Positions 14,006 through 21,656 of a DNA stretch of 27,865 nt are shown piece by piece; the first letter of the stretch is position 1; the number at the start of each line of letters is the position of its first letter. Source of the stretch: an uncultured Collinsella sp. (GTDB taxonomy: Bacteria; Actinomycetota; Coriobacteriia; Coriobacteriales; Coriobacteriaceae). The stretch covers positions 1 through 27,865 of the forward strand of contig UQTR01000017.1 in the NCBI GenBank assembly GCA_900544065.1, given 5' to 3'. The notes below the pieces were generated by a model. That model searched no databases. It was not told the origin of the DNA and saw only the letters and a program-made list of their open reading frames with translations. A program made the translations under genes and the position numbers.

Positions 14006-15046
14006 TTGGTTCGACGTGGCTCGCATCCGCGACTTTCGGTGATCCTTGTGGTAGAAGGTTCGCCCAGCTATGCGATGCGTGCGCTCGAGAGTATCCAGAA
14101 CCAAGACCTCTACGATTTGCAGATTGTCGTTGTCTGCCGCGATGCTGCGCCCGGTGTGCGCCATTCGCTTCAAGTTGCTGCCGATAGGGACATCCATATT
14201 GATTTGATTGACGTCGAGGACGCGAAGCGCGGTGCTTGTCTTCGTGCCGGTTTTGCTGCATCGCGTGGCTCTCAAATCATCGCTATGAACGCCGATGAGT
14301 GGCTTGCTCCGCAGTCCCTTTCCAAGATGGTCGATATCGCGTGCGATACTGCGGCAGACATAGTGTTCCCCACGGTGTCGCTCGACCGCTATGATGCACA
14401 TCGAGAGCGCCATTCGCGCGTCTTGAATGTTGCCCCTATTGTCATTGAAGACAAGTCTTCGATGGTGAGCGGGCTGTCTCAGTTGATTTTAGGCGGCCTA
14501 GTCGCTCAGACCTCTGGCGTGATGTACAGCCGCTCGCTGTTTGAGGCATGCCTTTTGTGCGACAAGGTGTTTCGCACAGTTGGGTTTATGGCGTGCGCGC
14601 TCTCGCGGGCGCAGTGCGTCTCCGGCTGCGGCGACGCTTGTTTCCACGCGGCGGCACCTAAGCTTACAGATGCCTTTGATCCCACCATGTATGCCAAGGT
14701 ATCCGATGACATCCGAGCACTCGACGAGCTTGCGGACTCACTCTCGGAAGCAGATAGCGGTGGTCGGCTCAAGCTGGCAAGCCAAAAGTTCTACTTTGCC
14801 GGACTGGTCGCCTGCATCGAGAATTTGTGCCTGAGCCCGCATGGGGTGTCGTCAATTGAGCGTTCCGCCCGCATGCGTGATATGCTCGAGGCGCCTCGAA
14901 CCCGTCAGATGGTCGCCGCGCTCAAGGACAACCATCGGGGACTCGGTCTGTTGTTTGGGCCGATCGCCAGCGCCAAGCCCACGCGCTGCGTGATGTGTAC
15001 GCATCTGGCAGCTTTTCTTAACCGGACGGGCGCAAAAACCGCCTAA
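14006..15046 (+). CDS. family 2 glycosyltransferase-like protein
   Basis: A 346-residue cytoplasmic protein whose first 120 residues resemble a GT-A family 2 glycosyltransferase: LSVILVVEGSPSYAMRALES, then IVVVCRD, then IIAMNADEWL, in the position of the nucleotide-sugar and metal-binding DxD region. The usual DSDD motif is replaced by NADE, so activity is uncertain. The rest, including a Cys-containing segment near residues 185-215 and the final CVMCTHLAAFL, was not recognised. No membrane segment is clear. The start is TTG at 14006 behind GAGAGGA. It is isolated between truA and argR, with no cell-envelope gene cluster nearby, and its substrate cannot be inferred. Confidence 0.55.
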   Translation: MVRRGSHPRLSVILVVEGSPSYAMRALESIQNQDLYDLQIVVVCRDAAPGVRHSLQVAADRDIHIDLIDVEDAKRGACLRAGFAASRGSQIIAMNADEWLAPQSLSKMVDIACDTAADIVFPTVSLDRYDAHRERHSRVLNVAPIVIEDKSSMVSGLSQLILGGLVAQTSGVMYSRSLFEACLLCDKVFRTVGFMACALSRAQCVSGCGDACFHAAAPKLTDAFDPTMYAKVSDDIRALDELADSLSEADSGGRLKLASQKFYFAGLVACIENLCLSPHGVSSIERSARMRDMLEAPRTRQMVAALKDNHRGLGLLFGPIASAKPTRCVMCTHLAAFLNRTGAKTA

Positions 15047-15130
15047 ACGGCTCATTACGAAACAAACTTGCATAGAATTGTTTCGAAATGCGTTCTTATA
15101 CACAAAAGCCTTCAAATAGCGTTAAACTAT

Positions 15131-15145
15131 TCAATCACTGATTGA
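15131..15145. promoter_or_regulatory. 15-bp palindrome before argR, possible operator
   Basis: A perfect inverted repeat TCAATCA-c-TGATTGA lies about 20 bases ahead of the argR ribosome-binding site, with a second dyad AATAG/CTATT (15117-15133) partly overlapping it. ArgR proteins bind AT-rich imperfect palindromes and often control their own gene, so an ARG-box-like function is plausible but not shown. Confidence 0.4.
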
Positions 15146-15178
15146 TTGTCTCCGCCATCTTTTGGAGAGAGGGTTTGT

Positions 15179-15616
15179 ATGGCTAAAAAACGCAATGGGC
15201 GCCAGGATGCCATTAGAGATATTGTGCGCAATAAGGACGTCCGTACGCAGCGCGTGCTGGTCGATGAGCTCCGTGCTATGGGCTTTGATTGCACGCAGGC
15301 GACTGTCTCTCGCGATATTGCCGATATGGGGCTGCGTAAGCTCCCTGAGGGCATCTATGTTCTGGCAGAGGACCTGCACCTGCAGCGTATGGTTTCCGAG
15401 CTCGTTACGGGCGTTCTGCGTACCGATAATCTGGTTATGATCAAGGCTCAGCCTGGCACGGCTTCCGGCATCGCCGCCGCCGTTGATGCGGCAGAGTTGC
15501 CCGATGTGCTTGGCTCGCTTGCCGGCAACGATACGATTTTGGTCATTGCCCAGACGGCCGAGGACGGCGAGCGTCTCGAGGCGCTGATCAATAAGCTGAG
15601 CAATTCTCGCAAGTAG
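15179..15616 (+). CDS. argR: arginine repressor ArgR
   Basis: A 145-residue ArgR/AhrC-family regulator. The N-terminal winged helix has its recognition region at QATVSRDIADMGLRK (40-54). The C-terminal hexamerisation and arginine-binding domain shows GTASGIAAAVDA (93-104), with the binding Asp at 103, and GNDTI (116-120). ATG at 15179 is chosen because GGAGAGAGG stands ahead of it and MAKKRNGRQDAIRDI fits family N-termini; an upstream in-frame ATG at 15146 has no ribosome-binding site. In the family, arginine binding drives DNA binding and represses biosynthesis or activates catabolism. No arginine genes are in the window. Confidence 0.94.
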   Translation: MAKKRNGRQDAIRDIVRNKDVRTQRVLVDELRAMGFDCTQATVSRDIADMGLRKLPEGIYVLAEDLHLQRMVSELVTGVLRTDNLVMIKAQPGTASGIAAAVDAAELPDVLGSLAGNDTILVIAQTAEDGERLEALINKLSNSRK

Positions 15617-15667
15617 GCGTGCGGGTCGTGCGCTCGGCTCTGTGCGCGCTGACATCGTGGCTTGTAA

Positions 15668-15699
15668 GGGGTATCGACGTTGGTCGGTACCCCCTTTTT
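15668..15699 (+). terminator. intrinsic terminator after argR
   Basis: An 11-bp stem, GGGGTATCGAC (15668-15678) with GTCGGTACCCC (15683-15693, one T-G pair), loop GTTG, followed by C and five T residues. Confidence 0.9.
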
Positions 15700-15742
15700 G
15701 TTTGCCGGTATAAAGACCGCCCACCAGGTCGCTTCAAACTAA

Positions 15743-15781
15743 AAGGCCCCCGAGCAGTTCAATAGGCTGCTCGGGGGCCTT
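15743..15781 (-). terminator. terminator of the penicillin-binding protein gene
   Basis: A perfect 15-bp stem, AAGGCCCCCGAGCAG (15743-15757) with CTGCTCGGGGGCCTT (15767-15781). On the minus strand it is followed by TTTTAG, so it best serves the minus-strand gene; on the plus strand the T-run is weak but it can still backstop argR. Confidence 0.88.
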
Positions 15782-15803
15782 GTTGCTTATGGCCGGATGA
15801 TTT

Positions 15804-18005
15804 CTAGCCGACCGTATCGTCAGGCGTGGGCGAGGGGTCGGGAGTGGGCGTAGGCGTAGGCGTAGGCGTAGGCGTGCCGCCATCGCCGCCGGTCGAACCA
15901 CCAGTGGAGCCGCCCGTCGAGCCACCGGTCGTACCGGTGCCGCCGGTGGTGTCGCCGCCCGTGGTCTCGGTGGTCGTGGTCGTCGTGGTCGTCGTTGTGG
16001 TTTCCTCTTCGTCCTCGTTCTCGTCCTTGTCGTCGTTCTCCGTCTTCTTGGTGTTGTTGGTGCCGTAGAACTTCCAGACGCTGTTGTTCTTGTAGGTGGG
16101 AGCCGTTCCGGTCGCAAACTCCTCGCGCTCGGTACCGGTCAGAACGGTGTTCATAAACCGCTTAAAGACAGGCAGGTTGGTGCTGTCGCCCAGCAGGTCT
16201 GTGCCGTATTTTTGGATGGGAATCTCGCCCGCGGAATAGCCGGTCCACAGGGCGCACGCCAGCTGCGGGGTATAGCCGCAGAACCACAGGTTGGTGGTGT
16301 TGTCGGTGGTGCCCGTCTTGCCGGCATAGGGCTGGTTGACGCTCAGGGCGCCGGCAGCACCCGTACCGCCGCCCTTCATGACGCCGGACAGAACATCGGT
16401 GACCGCGGCGGCCTCGCCCTCGGTAAGCACCTGTGAGGGATTGTCGGTGTGCTGGTACAGCACCGAACCGGTACGAGAGTCAATCTCGGTGATGGCGATC
16501 GGCTGGCGATAGTAGCCGCCGTTGGCAAACGTCGCGTAGGCGGCGGCCATCTCGAGCGGCGAGATCGAGCCGGTGCCGAGGGTCATGACGGGAACGTCCT
16601 CGATGTTGTCCTTGGCGGGATCGATGCCGAGCTTTTTGACGAGCGAGATGATCTTGCTGTTGCCGACGGCTTCCGCCACCTGGATGTAGCCGGTGTTGGA
16701 GGAGTATGCCGTCGCCTGCTTAAGCGTGATGTTGCCATAGCTATGGTTGGCGTAGTTTTGGACCTCGGTCGTGGTGCCCTTGGCCTTGAGCGGCGAGTTG
16801 CAGTTGAGGGTGACGTTGGGGTTCATGCCGTTTTGGATGGCAGTTGCCAGCGTAAAGGCCTTAAAGGTGGAGCCGACGGGACGCTTGGCCGTGGCATGGT
16901 TTACGTGGTTCTCGTCGGCGTTGTAATCGTAGCCGCCCACCATGCACTTGATGTAGCCGGTCTTGGGGTCGACGACGACCATGCCCATGTCCAGGCCGTC
17001 GAGCGAGAGCGTGTCGAGCTGCTCGCGAACGGCATTCTCTGCCACCTGCTGCATCGTGGGGTCGATGGTGGTCTTGACGGTCAGGCCGCCCTTAAAGAGC
17101 ACGTCGGTCGAGAACTCCTGCTCCAGCAGCTGCTTAACATAGGCGACAAAGTAGGGCTGCGAGTATACGTCAACGCCGCTGCCCGAGATTTCGGTCACGT
17201 TGAGGGTGATGGGCTCGGCCTGTGCGGCATCGTGCTCCTCCTGCGTAATGTGGCCCAGGCGCAGCATGTTGTCGAGGACCTTGTTGCGACGGGACAGCGC
17301 CAGGTCGGGGTTGACCGTGGGGTCGTACTGCGAGGGCGAGTTGGGAAGGCCGATCAACAGCGCGGCCTCGCTCAGGGTGAGGTCTGCGGCGCTCTTGGAC
17401 AGGTAGGTCTCGGCGGCGGCCTCAATACCGTAGGCGCCGTGACCGTAATAGATGGTGTTGAGGTACATCATGAGGATCTCGTCTTTGGAGTACATGTCCT
17501 CCATCTTTACGGCGATGTAGGCCTCGCGCACCTTACGCTCGATGGTCGAGTCGAACTGCTCCTCCTGCAGGATGGTGTTGCGCACCAGCTGCTGGGTGAT
17601 AGTCGAGGCGCCTTCGTGCCCGCCGCCGAGGGTTGCCACCGCAGCACGCGCGATACCCCACAGGTCGATACCGCCGTGCTCGTAGAAGCGCTCGTCCTCG
17701 ACGTCAACGGTGCCCTGTAGCACGTAGGGGGAGACCTTGTCCTTGGTGATGGACTTGCGGTTTTGCGTGTAGAAGCTCGCGATCTTGTTGCCGTTGCAGT
17801 CGACGATCTCGGTGGGCTCGCTCACCAGATACGCGTTGGCGTCGGTGTAGTCGGGCAGATCGGACAGCCAGCGGTTGACGTTGCCGACCATGCCGATGCC
17901 AAATGCCACGCCCGCAATCAGCAAAAAGCCCAAAAACGAGAGCAGGATTATGGGCAGGGCATGCGTCTTTGAACGGCTGCGTCCCTGTCGTTGGCGAGGA
18001 CCCAT
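15804..18005 (-). CDS. class A penicillin-binding protein (GT51 plus transpeptidase)
   Basis: A 733-residue bifunctional peptidoglycan synthase. A basic cytoplasmic tail (1-17) precedes one membrane anchor (about 18-40). The GT51 glycosyltransferase domain shows EDERFYEHGG with catalytic E103, GASTITQQLVRN (132-143) and RKVREAYIAVKMED. The transpeptidase domain carries the SxxK motif at S379-x-x-K382, SSN at 435-437 and KTGT at 563-566. The tail has an acidic patch (656-668), eleven Thr (669-679), TTGG and STGG repeats (681-707) and six Thr-Pro pairs (711-722), probably spanning the wall. ATG at 18005 is chosen for its GGAGG; the longer frame to 18128 has a non-membrane start without a site. 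Confidence 0.95.
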   Translation of the reverse strand: MGPRQRQGRSRSKTHALPIILLSFLGFLLIAGVAFGIGMVGNVNRWLSDLPDYTDANAYLVSEPTEIVDCNGNKIASFYTQNRKSITKDKVSPYVLQGTVDVEDERFYEHGGIDLWGIARAAVATLGGGHEGASTITQQLVRNTILQEEQFDSTIERKVREAYIAVKMEDMYSKDEILMMYLNTIYYGHGAYGIEAAAETYLSKSAADLTLSEAALLIGLPNSPSQYDPTVNPDLALSRRNKVLDNMLRLGHITQEEHDAAQAEPITLNVTEISGSGVDVYSQPYFVAYVKQLLEQEFSTDVLFKGGLTVKTTIDPTMQQVAENAVREQLDTLSLDGLDMGMVVVDPKTGYIKCMVGGYDYNADENHVNHATAKRPVGSTFKAFTLATAIQNGMNPNVTLNCNSPLKAKGTTTEVQNYANHSYGNITLKQATAYSSNTGYIQVAEAVGNSKIISLVKKLGIDPAKDNIEDVPVMTLGTGSISPLEMAAAYATFANGGYYRQPIAITEIDSRTGSVLYQHTDNPSQVLTEGEAAAVTDVLSGVMKGGGTGAAGALSVNQPYAGKTGTTDNTTNLWFCGYTPQLACALWTGYSAGEIPIQKYGTDLLGDSTNLPVFKRFMNTVLTGTEREEFATGTAPTYKNNSVWKFYGTNNTKKTENDDKDENEDEEETTTTTTTTTTTETTGGDTTGGTGTTGGSTGGSTGGSTGGDGGTPTPTPTPTPTPDPSPTPDDTVG
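15844..15875. repeat. GTAGGC hexanucleotide tandem repeat in PBP gene
   Basis: One GTGGGC unit and four GTAGGC units in direct succession, encoding the Thr-Pro repeats of the PBP tail on the minus strand. In-frame slippage here would change tail length without disrupting the enzyme. Confidence 0.85.
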
Positions 18006-18167
18006 ATATTGACCTCCAGGTATGTCGTGCCGGACGGCGGATGTGCCGTCGGGGCAGGATGGACATAAGTTATTACACGATAAACCAAACGGGGCGCGCG
18101 AGGCCTCGTGTATGCTGGAAGACGGCATTTTTCAGAGTGAATGCATACCTTGGTAAGGAGTTTGCCG

Positions 18168-20126
18168 ATGGCGATTCGGGCGATGGGGCCGAGCGGACAA
18201 CACAAGACTGGATTGGATGCTGCCGGTGCGGCGCTGCCCGAGCTGCTGGCGCCGGCGGGCGGGCTCGACCAGATGTTTGCGGCCATCGCCGCGGGCGCCG
18301 ATGCCATCTATGCGGGGTTGGGCGGCTTTAACGCCCGTGTGAGTGCGCACGGTTTTACCGACGACGAGTTTGCGCGCGGCTGCGCCGTGGCGCATGCCCA
18401 TGGCGTGCGTGTGTACGTGACGCTCAACGTGTTCGTGTTTGACGATGAGTTGTCCGACGCGGTGGCGTTGGGAGCTCATGCACTGGAGCTGGGCGCCGAT
18501 GCTCTGATTGTCGCCGATGCCGGGCTGGCCTGCGCGCTGCGCGCGGCGATTCCCGGGGTCGAGATTCACCTGTCCACGCAGGCGGGCGTTCATAGCGAAG
18601 GCGCCGTGCGACTTGCCGCCGATGAGCTGGGGGTCGAGCGCGTGACGACGGCACGCGAGCTGACGGTCGACGAGATTGCGGCGCTATGTGCCACGGGCGT
18701 GCCCATCGAGGTATTCTGCCACGGTGCGATTTGCATCGGCTATTCGGGGGCGTGCGAGTTCTCGGCCCTGCGGCGTGGGCGCTCGGCGATGCGCGGCGAC
18801 TGCACGCAGCCGTGCCGTCTGGCGTACGACCTGGTGGACGAGGCGGGGCAGAGCGTTGTCGCCGTCGAGGGAGATCGCCTGCTGTGCCCGCGCGACTATC
18901 TGGGTATTGCACATCTGCCCGAGCTTGTAGATGCCGGCGTGGCGTCGCTCAAGATCGAGGGGCGCATGAAGAACCCCGATTACGTATTCAACGTGGTGCG
19001 GGTGTGGCGCCGGGCACTCGATATGCTGTACGACGGCGCGTGGGACCCCGGTGCCGTGGAAGAGCTTGAGCGCGAGCTGGGAAGGTCGTTTAACCGTGGG
19101 TTTACCGATGCGTACCTGCGAGGGCGTTCGGGTGCCGAGCTGATGAGCTTTGAGCGTGCGATTAACCAGGGCGTGCGCGTGGGGCGCTTGGTCGCTGTGG
19201 GCCACGAAGAGGTGACCGTTGAGCTCGACGCCGCCGTGGCGGCGGGTGACACGCTCGAGATCCGGTTTTATCCGGGTGCCGACGCGCGTCCCGATGTGCC
19301 CAAGCGCTGGCCGCAGGTGCCCTGTCCGGTGGATGCCGCAGCGGGGGAGCGCGTCGTCGTGCATTGCAAGCGTAAGGTTGACACGGGCTGCGAGGTGTAC
19401 CTGATTCGCAGCGCCGGCGTGTTGGATCAGACGGCGGCGGTGTTGGAGCGCATGCGGGCCGAGGCGGATGCGATTGCGCCCGTTGCGCGTGCCGTTGAGG
19501 TGCTGCCCTTTGAGGACGTTGCGGTGGATGGCGGTGCGTCCACGGAGTTGGTGGAGTGCGCGGTTCCCACTCGCATGGTTTTTGCTTGGCAGCTGATGGA
19601 TGCCGACCCGCGCGGAGAACTTGATTTGTCCGACGCCGTTGTGGTGCTTGACGAGGTGTGCCGCACGGGTGACGCTGACTGGACCCGCTCACTGATACAG
19701 CGTGCCGGGCGCGTCGTCTGCCGCAACCTGGGACAGGTGGTGATCGCTCGCGAGCTGGGCGTGACGTTTGACGTGGCGGCGCCGGTGTTCTGCGCGAATC
19801 GGGCCACGCTTACCTGGCTGCGCGGACTCGGTGCGGGGCGGGTGTGCTTGCCGGCGGAGTTGCTCGGCAATGATGCGGAGCGTATTGCCGAACTGGCCGC
19901 TGAACCCGGCGTCTTGGGTCCGGTCGACGCCGACCGTCCCGAGCTTATGGTGTGCGAGCACTGCCTGCTGACCGCCGAGGGCGTCTGCGCCACCGATGCG
20001 ACGGGACAGGTTCGTTGCCGCGACTGCTTGCGTCGTCGGCAGGTACGCTATCTGGTCGAGCGTGACGGTACACGTCTGCCAGTTGCCATTGACGCATGCG
20101 GCAGGACGAGGATTTTCCTGTCGTAG
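18168..20126 (+). CDS. peptidase U32-family protein (RNA hydroxylation type)
   Basis: A 652-residue U32-family protein. Characterised relatives (RlhA, TrhP) act in hydroxylation of 23S rRNA or tRNA uridine with a Cys-bound iron-sulfur cluster, rather than as proteases. LLAPAGGLDQMFAAIAAGAD, the FCHGAICIGYSGAC Cys region, GDCTQPCR and LKIEGRMKNPDYV are family hallmarks. The C-terminal part ends with a second Cys group, CEHC, C and CRDC (about residues 593-621), that looks like a zinc-binding site. ATG at 18168 follows TAAGGAG; the ATG at 18141 lacks a site. Which RNA is modified cannot be said. It diverges from the PBP gene. Confidence 0.85.
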   Translation: MAIRAMGPSGQHKTGLDAAGAALPELLAPAGGLDQMFAAIAAGADAIYAGLGGFNARVSAHGFTDDEFARGCAVAHAHGVRVYVTLNVFVFDDELSDAVALGAHALELGADALIVADAGLACALRAAIPGVEIHLSTQAGVHSEGAVRLAADELGVERVTTARELTVDEIAALCATGVPIEVFCHGAICIGYSGACEFSALRRGRSAMRGDCTQPCRLAYDLVDEAGQSVVAVEGDRLLCPRDYLGIAHLPELVDAGVASLKIEGRMKNPDYVFNVVRVWRRALDMLYDGAWDPGAVEELERELGRSFNRGFTDAYLRGRSGAELMSFERAINQGVRVGRLVAVGHEEVTVELDAAVAAGDTLEIRFYPGADARPDVPKRWPQVPCPVDAAAGERVVVHCKRKVDTGCEVYLIRSAGVLDQTAAVLERMRAEADAIAPVARAVEVLPFEDVAVDGGASTELVECAVPTRMVFAWQLMDADPRGELDLSDAVVVLDEVCRTGDADWTRSLIQRAGRVVCRNLGQVVIARELGVTFDVAAPVFCANRATLTWLRGLGAGRVCLPAELLGNDAERIAELAAEPGVLGPVDADRPELMVCEHCLLTAEGVCATDATGQVRCRDCLRRRQVRYLVERDGTRLPVAIDACGRTRIFLS

Positions 20127-20175
20127 GTGCTGCGTCGCGTCAGTTTGTTATCATAAGAGAGTTTATGGACTTCCA

Positions 20176-20205
20176 GCACCGCCGTTTTCGGCGAGGGTGC
20201 TATAG
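20176..20205 (+). promoter_or_regulatory. leader hairpin before tyrS
   Basis: A hairpin with AGCACC and GGTGCT arms and an inner CCG/CGG pair sits in the 96-bp gap between the U32 gene and tyrS, followed by the AAAGGAGG ribosome-binding site. TATCAT near 20149 could be a -10 element. There is no T-run, and the region is too short for a complete T-box. Confidence 0.35.
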
Positions 20206-20222
20206 CAAAAGGAGGATACCCA

Positions 20223-21434
20223 ATGCTGTCTGTTGACGAGCAAATGCGTATCATCACCTCGGGCGCCGCGCAGATCGTTCCCGAGGCCGACCTTCGCAAG
20301 AAGCTTGAGAAGGGCGAGCCCCTCAACATCAAGCTCGGCGTCGACCCCACCAGCCCCGACCTGCACCTGGGCCACGCCGTGCCGCTGCGCAAGATGCGTC
20401 AGTTCCAGGACCTGGGCCACAACGTCACCCTCATCATCGGCAACGGTACCGCGTTGATTGGCGACCCTTCGGGCAAGAATTCCACCCGTCCGCAGCTTTC
20501 GCAGGAGCAGATCGAGGCCAATGCCGAGACCTACGTGAGCCAGGCCATGAAGATCCTGGATCCCGAGAAGACCACCATCGTGCACAACGGTGACTGGATC
20601 CTTTCGATGGATCTGGCCGGTCTGCTGCAGGTGTGCTCCAAGTTCACCGTCGCCCGCATCCTCGAGCGCGACGACTTTACCAAGCGCTACCAGTCTCAGA
20701 CGCCGATCGCCCTGCATGAGTTCCTGTATCCCGTGATGCAGGCTTTCGACTCCGTGCAGATCAAGGCCGACGTCGAGATGGGCGGCACCGATCAGCTCTT
20801 CAACCTGCTCGCTGGCCGTGAGCTCATGGAGAAGATGGGCATGGAGCCGCAGATCGCGCTCACCATGCCGCTGCTCGAGGGCACCGATGGCGTGCGCAAG
20901 ATGTCCAAGTCCTATGGCAACTACATCGGCCTGACCGACGCTCCCAAGGATATGTTCGGCAAGACCATGTCCATCCCCGACGAGATGATCGGCAAGTACT
21001 ATCGTCTGGCCAGCTCGCTCACCCCGGCCGAGGTCGACAAGATCGACGCCGCCCTGGCCGATGGTTCTGCCGACCCCTACGAGCTCAAGCGCGCTCTGGG
21101 CCGCGACCTGTGCGACACCTACCACGGCGCCGGCGCCGGAGACGAGGCTCAGGCCGAGTTCGACCGCGTGTTCAAGGAGGGCCAGCTTGCCGACTTCCCC
21201 GAGAAGCATGTCGAGCTGACCGTCAACGACGAGGGCCAGATCTACCTCGCCGGCCTGCTCAAGGACTTGGGCCTTTCGGCGAGCGCCGGCCAGGCTCGTC
21301 GCGATATCGACGGCGGTGGCGTCAAGATCAACGGCAAGGCCGTGGCTCCCAAGAGCTACAACATCGATCCCAGCGCCCTCAAACTGGGCGACACCCTCTC
21401 CGTAGGCAAGCGCAAGGGCTTCAAGTTGGTCTAA
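20223..21434 (+). CDS. tyrS: tyrosyl-tRNA synthetase
   Basis: A 403-residue class I tyrosyl-tRNA synthetase, which charges tRNA-Tyr. The HIGH motif appears as HLGH (48-51) and KMSKS is at 226-230. The tyrosine pocket region includes QVCSKFTVARIL and MGGTDQLFNL, and an S4-type RNA-binding domain occupies about residues 335-403. Having HLGH and this length, it belongs to the TyrZ-like branch rather than the longer E. coli-type enzyme. The ATG has AAAGGAGG upstream. A strong terminator follows. Confidence 0.97.
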   Translation: MLSVDEQMRIITSGAAQIVPEADLRKKLEKGEPLNIKLGVDPTSPDLHLGHAVPLRKMRQFQDLGHNVTLIIGNGTALIGDPSGKNSTRPQLSQEQIEANAETYVSQAMKILDPEKTTIVHNGDWILSMDLAGLLQVCSKFTVARILERDDFTKRYQSQTPIALHEFLYPVMQAFDSVQIKADVEMGGTDQLFNLLAGRELMEKMGMEPQIALTMPLLEGTDGVRKMSKSYGNYIGLTDAPKDMFGKTMSIPDEMIGKYYRLASSLTPAEVDKIDAALADGSADPYELKRALGRDLCDTYHGAGAGDEAQAEFDRVFKEGQLADFPEKHVELTVNDEGQIYLAGLLKDLGLSASAGQARRDIDGGGVKINGKAVAPKSYNIDPSALKLGDTLSVGKRKGFKLV

Positions 21435-21461
21435 CGAGCGAGTTGACCTCACAAGTGCAAT

Positions 21462-21497
21462 AAGGCCGCAGCCGGGAATCCCGACTGCGGCCTTTTT
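21462..21497 (+). terminator. intrinsic terminator after tyrS
   Basis: AAGGCCGCAG (21462-21471) pairs with CTGCGGCCTT (21485-21494), with a smaller CGGGA/TCCCG hairpin inside, followed by T residues to 21497. Confidence 0.93.
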
Positions 21498-21560
21498 GGT
21501 TACGACGATCCCATGGGGACGGAGGGATCATTTGGCGGTGCCGTTAAGCGGAGAGGCGTA

Positions 21561-21588
21561 TTGTTGACCCATCGTTTGGGCATACAAT
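21561..21588 (+). promoter_or_regulatory. candidate ade promoter
   Basis: TTGTTG (21561-21566) and TACAAT (21583-21588) are 16 bp apart, predicting transcription from about 21595, only a few bases ahead of a terminator-like hairpin. Confidence 0.55.
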
Positions 21589-21600
21589 GGCTATTGGTTT

Positions 21601-21636
21601 GCTGCGGTGAAGGTCTGTCCGCTCCGCAGCTTTTTT
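21601..21636 (+). terminator. terminator-like hairpin in the ade leader
   Basis: GCTGCGG (21601-21607) pairs with CCGCAGC (21624-21630), followed by six T residues. It lies between the candidate promoter and the ade start, so it would act as an attenuator if that promoter is the real one. Confidence 0.6.
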
Positions 21637-21656
21637 CTACGGTTAAAGGAGTATGT

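Noticed and set aside
15146..15178. Upstream ATG adding 11 residues to ArgR
   Set aside because: It has no ribosome-binding site, and it translates across the GGAGAG site of the ATG at 15179.
15844..16005. Short regular repeats as a possible CRISPR array
   Set aside because: They are in-frame hexamer and 12-mer units within the PBP gene, with no spacers.
20127..20222. T-box leader for tyrS
   Set aside because: Only AGGGTG resembles the T-box sequence; the rest of the consensus and a specifier stem are missing, and the gap is under 100 bp.
21513..21656. N-terminal extension of ade by 48 residues
   Set aside because: It would run through the GCTGCGG hairpin, the T-run and the ribosome-binding site of the ATG at 21657, and it resembles no adenine deaminase.
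21435..21656. Purine riboswitch ahead of ade
   Set aside because: The conserved core and three-way junction of the purine aptamer are not seen, and the leader from the candidate promoter is only about 60 nt.
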